Assembly (NCBI GenBank): GCA_030704615.1
Contig: CM060731.1
Location: 496,001-560,000, forward strand
Direction: 5' to 3'
Source of the DNA: Takakia lepidozioides
Lineage: Eukaryota > Streptophyta > Takakiopsida > Takakiales > Takakiaceae
Length of the DNA: 64,000 nucleotides
Under the pieces are notes generated by a model. The model saw only the letters and a program-made list of their open reading frames with translations, was not told the DNA's origin and did not search any database. Below, piece by piece: positions 12,421-22,002 of the stretch. Position numbers and translations under genes: made by a program. The first letter of the stretch is position 1, and every line of letters begins with the position of its first letter.

Positions 12421-12444
12421 AACCTCCATTGTACAGTGGAGGTT
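12421..12444. repeat. Palindromic repeat PAL-3
   Basis: Arms AACCTCCA and TGGAGGTT enclose TTGTACAG, a near-perfect copy of the family with one changed base in the left arm. It sits just upstream of the minus-strand pseudogene's first recognisable coding text, so it could be in a 5' intron. A half copy (TCCAGTGGAGGT) lies at about 12552-12563. Confidence 0.7.
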
Positions 12445-12564
12445 AGATGAGATACAGATGAAAAAGTCAGACGGATGAATATTAGTGGATGAACATCGTT
12501 ACGTGGATGAATAATTGTAATGACGGATGGATGTGAGCATTGTCGCGACTGTCCAGTGGAGGTC

Positions 12565-13600
12565 CACGACTTCAGGTATAATGAAATACAGAAATCGGAG
12601 AGAATTGGACTGTAATTTCTAAACATGCAAATGACAAATAAGTAGATTTTCTAGTAGAGTATAGAAAACACATAGATTTCTTAACATTTTCTAGGGTGAA
12701 AATGCAGTTCACACGAGAGATTATGGAAATTCAGAGAGTTACACCTGCGATGGCCGCAGAGGTACTGGATGCTCAGAGAGGTGCAGTATGGGAAGCGAGG
12801 TGGGAGATGACCAGAGAGGTGCGGGAAACACAATCTGCAAGTGAGAGGTATGGAGATAGAAGTTTGAACAGTTTGCACTCAGACCTTATATAGAGGTGGA
12901 AACCAGGTTGCCCGCTGGAACTCCTCCAATGGGATAGTGCGATACATTGTCTCCCGGATCGATTTCCGTCGCCGTTGATATCCGGTATGACCACAATCGA
13001 ATGGGTCTGGATGGTGCAGGAGTGCACTCTTTGACTGATTTCGGAAAAGAGTGTCATTTACTGGTAGATCCCTATGTAACAATTATGATGCCAGAAAGAT
13101 AACGGCCGATAACGGTGGTTCAATGGTCTCGCACTCGTGCTTATAAAGCAGTACGTATATTTTCGCATTCAATGTTGTCCAAGTGGATGATGGCCTGACG
13201 CCGATGACAAGTTGCAGCTATGACACTCGGCCGAGAATGCGGCCAGCGTAAATGAGTGACAGTGGAAATATTCCAAGCCTTAATCCGCCGAATGTAGACA
13301 TGGTCAGGAGCAATTATTCCCGCGGCAAAACGCCGCAAGAGGATCTGACTTGTACATTTCATTTATCGTCACGTGGGGGGTGTGGGAAATATCCCATGGG
13401 GTTATAATTGATGATCCTGTGCAAGGGATCATTAACGTCATATTTTCTCGTTCATTCATCTATTTTTTCATTTCATCTACTCATTCGTAAAATGGATGGA
13501 TAGAATGGAAAGGATGAATTGGATGATATTTGCATGGATGTTGGATAAAACACGCGCGACCGTTCGATTTCGAAAGGACGCGATGGTTCAGATCCTTTGC
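12565..13600. other. Spacer between the divergent decayed genes
   Basis: No recognised gene. A TATATAGAGG-type TATA-like string lies on the plus strand near 12886. Short frames on both strands show no known domain. Short AT-rich ATGGATG repeats occur near 13490-13545. Confidence 0.35.
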
Positions 13601-13610
13601 GACGGCACCA

Positions 13611-13970
13611 TATAAGGGCTGTGGTCGTTCAACCAACTCTTTCGTCACTCCATTGTGTACGCGGAAGCGCTGCGGAAGTGGTAAGACCGAGTTTAGCGCT
13701 AGAAATAGAGAGTTTTGAAGAGCGGAGAGCTGAAGAACAGAGACTGGTTGTGCATGGTGCCGTGAGTGAGAGCTGAGAGAAGAGAGCGTGCAGTTCAGTG
13801 CAGCGTGGAGAGTGCAGTGGAGGAAAGGAAGCAGACAGCGGATTCAAGTGCAGACAGGAGAAGGGAAGGAAGCAGAGCGTAAGGGAGAGCGGAGCGGAGC
13901 GGTGGAAGCTTAAGGGTCAGGCGTTTCAGGTCAGCAACAGAGGCACCGAAATGGCTCACGCATCTAGCAG
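13611..13970 (+). promoter_or_regulatory. Putative core promoter and first coding exon of the plus-strand gene block
   Basis: A TATAAGG box at 13611-13617 is followed by a purine-rich leader without strong coding signal. The first ATG in a good context (CACCGAAATGGC) is at 13951. The 20-base exon 13951-13970 (MAHASS, then two bases) ends at a consensus-like donor, AGCAG|GTAATG. This fits the start of a spliced gene running rightward. It is linked to the coding pieces downstream only by orientation and is therefore an inference. Confidence 0.4.
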
Positions 13971-14808
13971 GTAATGTTCTCGTTTACGCATGTGGTTTGA
14001 TGTCATTTCTTTTTGCTTGCTTGTCATTTCTCTATTCTCTTTTGTTCTGTTTGTTGATTTGTTTTTCTTTTTGTTTTGATGTTGTTTGTTGGTCAGCATC
14101 GCCCACGTCGCTGTTGTTTGCTTATCTTCCTCACTCGCTTTCGTTCCAGGGTTATAGAGCACCATTTGATTCTTGCATGCCATGTTTCGTGAGTGTGTTG
14201 TCTGTTGATGCGGAGCATCTCTTTTTCATTCATGTGGCTCCAAAAGCTGTTTTCATTAGTTTGAATTGATTAAAGTTGTTTAGGTGTTTCAATGCATTGC
14301 TGCTTCTCTGCTGGTGGTTTGTATGGTGGTTTGTAAGGGTGGTTGGTATGGGTGTTTGTGGTCCTGGTTTACTGGTGCTGCTGGATTATTAGGGTTATGG
14401 ATTAGGGTTATGGTGGGTTAGGATCATGGTTTTTAGCGATTGTTTTTCCGAATTTCCGATATTTGTCAACGGATTTTTCTTCGGGGCTAGGCAACTCTAG
14501 TAGACTAGTATCCATAGACACTAGACCCTCTACTAGACCTCCATAAACTCCGACGGACAAACCACACGAACCTCGCTTGCCCAGTGGAGGGTTCTGCGTG
14601 TTACTATGCCAAGGCACAACATAAGGATGTATTGAGATAGACTTATGTGGTTCCTCCCCTGCGTTGATTTTTGTTCTGTCAGTTTAAGAACGGGCGTAGG
14701 AGTTCACCACGGTGGCCAAAGATGGTTTGAGACCGTCGTCGACATCTGTAAAGGCCAAGGAGATGGAATCCAGTAAGCATCAACGAAGCAGAAAACCAAG
14801 ACGAATCA
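13971..14808. other. Probable first intron or spacer
   Basis: This T-rich stretch starts with a donor-like GTAATG and contains a TTCTGTCAG acceptor-like site near 14681. A half copy of the palindrome (CCCAGTGGAGGGTT) lies near 14580. I see no protein-coding signal before about 14760. Confidence 0.35.
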
Positions 14809-15129
14809 ATGGTTGTATCGAAAACAAAAACCTTCAAGAAGAGATTTGAGAATCAAATATCAAATGTGGGCTCTGACGTGCGAACCTTCATAAATCCGGG
14901 CACTGATGAATCAATGTTCGAGGGAGTTATTCGACAGGAGACAACGGAGGAAACAGAGGAAGAGAAAGATGAAAGTGATGACTGTAATCTTCCGTCTGAT
15001 TCAGATAATGACATTTCTGTAGGAGATAGTGAACAGTATTCGGGATCCGTCCTTGCCGCTCTCCAGGATACAGTCTCACTCTCCTCAGTATGCAGTCCTT
15101 GTAAATTCTCCAGAATATGTCCCCGCTGA
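14809..15129 (+). CDS. Acidic open frame, unrecognised exon or fragment
   Basis: The frame encodes a basic start (KTKTFKKRF) followed by a Glu/Asp-rich stretch (TTEETEEEKDESDD) and a Ser-rich end. No domain is recognised. The composition resembles the disordered acidic N-termini of the neighbouring decayed genes. It may be an exon of the plus-strand block starting near 13.95 kb, but no splice model could be fixed. The reverse strand is also open here. Confidence 0.25.
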   Translation: MVVSKTKTFKKRFENQISNVGSDVRTFINPGTDESMFEGVIRQETTEETEEEKDESDDCNLPSDSDNDISVGDSEQYSGSVLAALQDTVSLSSVCSPCKFSRICPR

Positions 15130-15489
15130 TTCTCCAAGAATATGTCCCTGCAGATTCTTTCAGTACATCCCTGGAGTTCTCCAGAATACATCTCTAGAGA
15201 TTCTCTGACACATACACCTAGAGAGTACTCCCTGAAAACCGTGAGGATGATTCGAGAGAGCCTCTTGTAGTTACAAGAAAATGAAAAGATGAAACTCATC
15301 TTACAAAAGAATATCGATTTCTTATAGAAATTATATATTTGTTATAGGAACAATTTTGAGACCGCATGATGTATGGAGTGGCGAGACGAGCCTTCTCTGA
15401 ATTAATGTATTATTCTTCTTATAAGTGAAATCCTTTTCTCCTCCTGAATTGAACTCTTTATCTGTCAGCTATGAGCGTATGAATTGTTG

Positions 15490-15511
15490 AACCTCCACTG
15501 ACAGTGGAGGT
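15490..15511. repeat. Palindromic repeat PAL-4
   Basis: Arms ACCTCCACTG and CAGTGGAGGT are separated by a single A. This is the most compact copy. It lies between coding fragments of the decayed plus-strand block; whether it is intronic could not be fixed. Confidence 0.75.
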
Positions 15512-16590
15512 ACAGTCCTGGGAACTTGTAGGGTTGTCATGATAGATGTGTCTGAGGACGAGGGTGGTTTGTTCTGTGGACAACAACATTACCCGAGGGA
15601 TGGATTGTTGGAATGTGCAAACTATCTGTGGTTCATTGTTTCTCGAAAATCTCCGAATTTCAAGATGATCACTGGCAATTTTGAGCTGAAACCGGAGATA
15701 ACACAGAATGGGGCATTTTACCGTTGGCACACTCTTGGACCATAAGTTCCGGTTCCATACAAGATTGGTGCAGAGGTCACCGAGCTCGATATGCAGATGT
15801 GGTCGACCTAGAGCTGGAGATGGATGGAATTTCCGATGTTGGTAATGTTCATGATGGAAGATGGTTAGATTTCCCATAACGTTTGGCCTTCAAACTGGAG
15901 GTACGAATTTTGAGGAAGGCCATGTGAGAGAGTCCATTCAGGCGGGTTCACATATTGCAACGAGGTACTCAATTTACAGATGAGATTTTGTATGGTTTGG
16001 GGTATCTTGGATGTGCTTTACTTTAACGGCAAGGAGCTGCAAAGACGTGGGAGGAGGAGGGCAAGAGCGAAGCCAAGAAGGGAAAACGGAAATCCATTGA
16101 CGACGGTGGTGATGACAATGAAGCCGGTACATCAGGGCGGGAAAAAGAAACAAAAGAAGGAGATGGATCTTGCGTTCATGACAGAACCAAAGAACCCAAG
16201 GCTGCAGCAAATTCGACAAAGACAAGGTGTAAAGAAGATGCTAGAGAGGCTGGAAGCAAGACTACAAGAGACTGTTCCTTTTGGGTTTGAGGGAGACCCA
16301 AGACGTCAAAGGTTCCTGATGGAGCTTGCTCCCAGAGATATATGGTGTACAGGCCCTAAATGTGAAGCACAAAGATGGGTCAAAGCGCGTTTTTACCGAG
16401 GTTCGGGTGTTCGACTCCAAACATCCAGTTTATTTGATTACACGCAACCCGAGAAGCCATGGAGGTTTCTAGTTCGAAACCTCGAAACTGGAAGGAGGTG
16501 GAAAATTCCAAACTGCTTCGTATCGATAGACAAACACGATCATTGTTGCCAAGGTAAATTTCCCGACAAAATCCAATTTTTGTAACAACA

Positions 16591-16615
16591 GAACTCCACT
16601 GGACAGTGGAGGTTC
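16591..16615. repeat. Palindromic repeat PAL-5 (intronic)
   Basis: Reads AACTCCACTGGACAGTGGAG and continues GTTC. It lies inside the inferred intron 16554-16681 (donor AAG|GTAAAT, acceptor TCGCAG|GAAC), whose flanks carry coding-like text in the plus direction. Confidence 0.75.
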
Positions 16616-18977
16616 ATGAACTTAAAAACAACATGCTTGTTAGGTCGATATCATTCTGACCTTATTTAAGTTCTGTCGCAGGAACTTGTGCAAGACATTA
16701 GACGACGACAATCTTAAGAAGTACTACAGACTGGCCTCACAGATTATATGGTCAAAGGATTTTTGGAGGCCGTGAATCTATCTAAGCTTTCAACGACCCG
16801 AATACGGCGCAGAGATTTGACACAACATTTCCGAGAAGAAATTGCAATGCCCGAAATTTTTCGAGCGGGGGGGGGCCGGAAAAACCGGTAAAAAGTACAC
16901 AATCACCCACAACGAAGTCGGAAGAGGAGACTAGACAAGAAGGTTAAATGATTCATTGTGTTTTCGTTCCTTTTGATAGAGAACCAAAATATCTCAAGCT
17001 TGGATTTATGTGACGAACGGAGAGCACATTACGAAGCAGAAGACAGTTACAAAAAACCTTCATAAGGGACGCGAGAGGGTGCTACAATGAACGAGCGGGA
17101 TGGTTTTCAGCATTCGGAAATTCGACATGATGGGGGTCTTTGTAATGTGTCCTTGTTTGGTAATGAGTGCTTGTCCAGTTCTTATTTTACCAATCTATTT
17201 AGGTTCATCCACATATAACAGTTCCGCAAATGGCCGCAAAAAATACTTGAAACATTCATATGATCATGAGAAACGTGAGTTGTTGTGCGGAAGAACGCTT
17301 CCAAAATCTCTCATGCTCATTGGGTTTTTTCAGGATTTTCTAGGTACACCTTGGAACTGTTCCTGGTGGAGAACATGAACAGATTGGACAAATTTGACTT
17401 GGAGGAGCATCGCATTCCGAAGCAGGAGACGCTACAGAAAGAGCTTCAAATTACAAGGCACAACAAGATGGACGAGAGATGAATTCACAATCGAATCATC
17501 ACTTGGTGTATATAGATAAATTGACAAGATGTTGTGATTATTGTTCATCTCAAGATTAATATCAAATATTGAATGAAATTTCTAACTTTGGCCCTGATAT
17601 TTATTGTAGGAATTTATGCAAGCATATCAACTCATACTGGAGATGAGTAGCGTGAAAGAGGCCATGGTTCTGGTTCTCTGTGATGAAGATGTATGCAACC
17701 TGTGGAATGAGGTTTTCAAACAGTGGGAACAAGGGAAGCTTTGATATTTTCGGGATTCAGTGCAAGGTGAACAGTACCGCTGAATAACCGCTATCGTGAA
17801 ACTGCAAGGACTTAATAGCAGGTATTTGAAAGAGAGGGCGGAGAAAATCCTAAACAGATCATTTGCATTCGGGGAACGAAATTCAAGGGCGCGGACAAAT
17901 CCAAAAACACAATGAGCGCGTATATTGACCAAATGAAATTGCGACGGTTTACTATCAATGATGTAATGGAAGTCTTAGGGTGGCCTCGGAAGAGCAGACA
18001 GAACCCGGAACCGTATACCAAACAAGAGTGGCGTGATGTTAAAAAAAAAATACAACTTCAACAAAGCTGAGTTTGAAACATTTCGAGATAGGTTCGGGAA
18101 CGACTACATTGTTAATAAACAGAAGATGAATATGGAGACGCAGCCAATGACTGTTGCCTTCAAGAAGTATGTCTTGTCGTGCAAGCAGACCTTCGAGGAT
18201 AACCAGAATGCCCTGGCGATTCTACGCACGAGCTTCAGGTCCCATTACACACAGCTAGGGGGGAACCAGAAATTTTCTGATGCCATATCACGGTTGGGAC
18301 TTGCACCAAAGAATCGGTTCGACGACATATCCATGGTATTCGTCAATACAGTTTGTGATGATGACTCTGTTGTCTTCGAGACAAAGGACTACTCAAATAT
18401 CTTGGATGCTTTTGTAGCTCAGCAACTCATGTCCAGTGCTTTTGTGTTTTTCTCCACACAAGAATCATCGGGAAATCTTGTGTCATACATCCGGAATGGC
18501 CCTGGATCAAAATCGTTTATTATCCGACAGGGTTATTACATTCCCGGCGAGTTTGAATCACCTTACAAGAGCTGCACGACTATATTCTCCCGGACGGTCC
18601 TCTGCCTCGATTACGTATTTCCGGCAACAGCTGAGGAGATGGTGAATCCGTACGACCGCATTCAAACTGTTTTGGTATCGCCGGACCCAATTAATCCCAT
18701 TATCCAAGGACCAGATGTAGACCCGACCTCGCAGGAGATGGAGTGTAGGACTTACAATCATGAGCTGAGGCCAGACACCTACGATTACCTGGTTTTTTTT
18801 TTGGACGGGATGTCTTGTGTGAACATTTTCGGAGGACTGGCAATGACATACGTTCTTCTTGTAAGTGGATTCTGCATCTTGGAATTGTCTGTGTTTTCAG
18901 TTTCCGGATTTAACTCTCGTATTATTGACGTTGTCGGAAAAGCGTGTTTAACCTGTGTCTGATTGTTCCATTTTGTT

Positions 18978-19001
18978 AACCTCCACTGGGCAGTGGAGGT
19001 T
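18978..19001. repeat. Palindromic repeat PAL-6 (intronic)
   Basis: The core is CCTCCACTGGGCAGTGGAGG within AA...TT, a perfect 11-base arm on each side of a GG spacer. It lies inside the well-supported phase-0 intron 18861-19140. The following bases TTCATG match those after PAL-5. Confidence 0.85.
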
Positions 19002-19979
19002 CATGTTATTGGAGTTGTGGGTGTTTGGGTGTTTGTTATTCTGCAAATTAGTGTAATTGTTAGTTGTCTCAAAAGAAAGCCTAACCCTTTCAATCTATCG
19101 ATGGTTGGTGTTCGTCGGATTTATTTTGATATCATTGCAGGAAAGAAATATTCGTGTGCTCGACATAAACTTTGTAACAAAAAAGAAATTTTGTAGAAGC
19201 AAGGTGGAGGCCTATTTCAGGACCCTCCAGATTGACAATCAGACTATCGCAGGAGACGGAGATGACGGAGACTCACTGCAGGATGACGAAGTGGACGAAG
19301 AAGATGATGACGAAGAACACGACAAGGATCAGGACGAGGAAATGGAGGAAAAACAAGAAGAGGACGAGGAGGAGGAGAAAGACGAAGATGAGAACATGAA
19401 AATCGTCAACGGAGTCCAGGGGAAGATGCGGCTAAGAGAAAGAGAAAGAGAGGGCCAGGAAATTGCACGGTTGGATAATCTAGGTAGTACTCCAAATACC
19501 CAAGAACGCATTGCGCCACAAGATGTACACAATCTGGACAACTCTTCCTCCAGTTCCGATAACACCACGAATAAGAATCCGACTTCTCCAGGCGGACAAG
19601 AAGCGACATCGACGGAGTTAGTTGAAACCCTCGGTCAAGGGTTCACACCTGTGGAAGGTGACGAGCCATTGATTATGTCACCGGATCCCATTAACAATCG
19701 TCGTGAGTTGGTGTCCCAGAATGTCACCCAGGATCTGGTTCTGGATGTAGGTAACGAATGACAATTAGTGAAAGTTTATTCATACACACTTCTGAATACA
19801 ATATGACAATATTGTAATTATACATACTTGTGAGTGGAATAATCCGAATGTCTACTCTTGGTCCTTTACAGTAGTCCATTGTCGGGACACTTATGTCTCC
19901 GAAAACGTAGAGGTTACTCTGAAACTAAAAAACACTACATTGTGTTGTTTCTGACGGTAGAAACACTTAAATTGCGCAG

Positions 19980-21141
19980 GTTGATATCGTCCATCAACCT
20001 TCATTTGCAACATCGGGGAAGAGGAAACGGATGCTGTTAATATTGAGTGTCAACGGTCTCCTTTGCTACCGGCCACCTCCAACCGGCGGTGAATTGTTTG
20101 TTTCAGGAAAGTTACAGTTAATGTTCCCGAAAGACCTTTTGTGGTTCCCCGGCCCGGAGTCTTGGAGTTTCTCAACCTTGCGTTCATACATTTTCACGTG
20201 GCGATCTGGTCATGTGCTGAAAGACATGTTCTTTGTAGGATGCTCGAGTGCTTAGTTCCTACGAAAATTGCGAAGAAGTTTTGCTTCATCTGGTCAGCTG
20301 AGGATTGCAAAGACACTACCGGTTATATCATGCCTGGGATGAAATATCTCGTTAATGATATTCGCACTGTTCTTGTCAAGTACCCTGGTACACCCTTTGC
20401 AACGCAGGGACAAATACTCATTGTTGATGATGAGCCATCAAAGGGCCTCCGAAACCCACCAAATACTGGATTCTTCCATATTTCATACAAGCCATCACCA
20501 AAGGGATTGGTTGACCAGGATGATATGTCAAAAGTTGTGTGGCCATATATATTGAAAATGGCTGCAGCTTCAACAGTCGTAGATTACATCAGCGAGAACC
20601 CTGCCAAGTGTTCTCGTAAGCCTATTGGTTATGACCATGCCTATTGGGCTTGGTATGGAGGATATGTTGATCCTCATGTTTGGATCCCACAACAAAAGGA
20701 ACCTGATTACCTTGGTATGTACTTATCCTACTGTTTGTTGTTTATGGAGAATTTGATCTTGAAAGTGTCTTCCACTTGCACTTTTATTTTATCATTTTTT
20801 CTACAAATGTTCCACATTTCAGCTGACATTTGTCATATGAAAAATTGTTTTGCCCAGTCACATTCAAGGAGCAAATTCGAAAAGAAGAAGAAGAGCTTCG
20901 TGATTGGCAAGAATGGCGGGCTTCCCGGCAGGCTTCAAGGGCATTAAGAGATTCAACAAGTAGAGTTCCAAGTAACATTTCGGATGATAATGTTACTACT
21001 AGGTTCGAGTTCTCCGAAAGTATTTCCGTTTCATCTGGTGCGGAGACCGTTGCAAGTGGTTGTGGTAACCGGAGGCGTCTTCGAACACATGCTTTGACTG
21101 CGAGCCGTTTGGGAGGAGGCTCTGTAATATTAATGGGTTAG
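19980..21141 (+). pseudogene. FCP1/NIF-like HAD phosphatase domain gene, nucleophile lost and frame broken
   Basis: Exon text from an acceptor at 19979 reads KRKRMLLILSVNGLL. This aligns with the HAD motif I of FCP1-like phosphatases, where a D-x-D/N motif is expected. Here Ser replaces the first, nucleophilic Asp. The frame then shifts; the next segment reads VVPRPGVLEFL and VAIWSCAERHV (motif II region), then FCFIWSAEDC, and later QILIVDDEPSKG plus NPPNTG (motif III/IV, DD present). A donor at 20714 and an acceptor near 20821-20858 lead to a Glu/Arg-rich C-terminal exon (KEQIRKEEEELRDW) ending at 21141. An AATAAA lies at 21246. FCP1-type enzymes dephosphorylate Ser/Thr, for example on the RNA polymerase II tail. 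With these changes this copy is unlikely to be active. Its splice phase does not match the 19750 donor, so it may be a separate gene. Confidence 0.6.
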
Positions 21142-21245
21142 TGTAAGCCATTGTATGGCTTCGAGCCGCTGGATAACATTAAGTCCAACGGATGTACAGT
21201 TGACGTTACATTAGGTCTGACTGCAATGCCAAAATTGCAATCTCT

Positions 21246-21251
21246 AATAAA
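21246..21251 (+). terminator. Polyadenylation signal AATAAA
   Basis: A canonical AATAAA lies 105 bases after the stop of the HAD-like frame, in an AT-rich context. Confidence 0.5.
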
Positions 21252-21829
21252 ATATAAATGTTTATCATCAATGTATGCGGACACATTCTTTCATATCATC
21301 CTTTTCATCACATGCCATGATTGTTCTATGTTTGGTTTTGTATGTCATCTGATATGACAACCATTTTCTGCAAATTTTTTTACATATCTGACCTCACATC
21401 ATGGTGTAATTTATTGCATCCTCCCATTTTTTTTCGTGAACGACAACTTGGCAATGGATGTTCTTCTAAAACCACAATACATACTTATATTGTCTCCAAA
21501 AAATGTTTGGAGGATTATATTGTGTATAAAATAACCAAAATAATCATATATATCGCTTTATTTCAATAATAAATTTTGTTTATTCATATTTCTCATATTA
21601 TTTCTGGACCAAACAAAAGTCCAGAATTAGTTAAAATAGTGTTCCCAATGAAGTCATGCCATTTATCAAAAGTGTCTGTGCATTGGAAAAGGAACTGGAA
21701 ATTTGGTGAGTAGGAGACTCTCATCAACCATGATAGATTCATTTTTCCAACATGCATAGATTGATGCCAGGCCATCTCAGTTAGGTCCATCTCAGTTAGG
21801 TGTGATACTCACCGCAACGCTAGCTGATC

Positions 21830-22002
21830 GATCAATTTATTTTTATAAGTGTTAATTTTAATGACCTGGTATTTCATATGTGTTAATTTTGTAAATGTTA
21901 AAGATTGCCGTTGGAAACTTCCTAACTGTTAAACTATTGATACTCTATTTCTGTTACGTATTTTCCTACTCCCAACCCCTACCACTTAGCCAGATCCGAC
22001 TA
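21830..22002 (-). mobile_element. Inverted right-hand pogo-like terminus
   Basis: The plus strand ends TTAGCCAGATCCGACTA, followed by TA at 22003-22004. Read on the minus strand this is TAGTCGGATCTGGCTAA, matching the left terminus at 5132-5148 in 15 of 17 bases and in inverted orientation. AAGTGTTA/GTGTTAA motifs and a TGGAAACTTC string also occur inside both ends. It could be the partner of the left end, or an unrelated solo end of the same family. Confidence 0.55.

Larger units (their letters stand above)
15530..19750 (+). pseudogene. Decayed gene resembling a permuted (beta-class) DNA methyltransferase
   Basis: Coding pieces change frame and contain stops until 18033. There a run of A residues (18041-18050) separates a frame reading KQEWRDVKKK from the long frame 18033-18860. 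That frame contains FVFFSTQESSGNLV and ends with VNIFGGLAMTYVLL. A phase-0 GT-AG intron (18861-19140) joins it to ERNIRVLDINFV then KFCRSKVEAYF. The joined text resembles motif I of DNA N4/N6 methyltransferases (F-x-G-x-x-x-T, acidic residue after a beta strand) placed C-terminally, as in the beta class. No DPPY-type catalytic motif is seen. An extremely acidic stretch follows (about 19265-19390), then a Ser/Thr-rich tail to a donor at 19750. Earlier inferred intron: 16554-16681. The methyltransferase link is tentative; decay is clear. Confidence 0.4.

Noticed and set aside
10784-19001. Regular palindromes as a CRISPR-like array
   Set aside because: Copies are separated by irregular distances of about 1-3 kb with coding text between them, and the setting is a eukaryotic nuclear genome.
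5132-22002. Endogenous giant-virus insertion
   Set aside because: Introns with GT-AG borders are inferred in the genes, and no viral hallmark gene (capsid, packaging ATPase, viral polymerase) was recognised.
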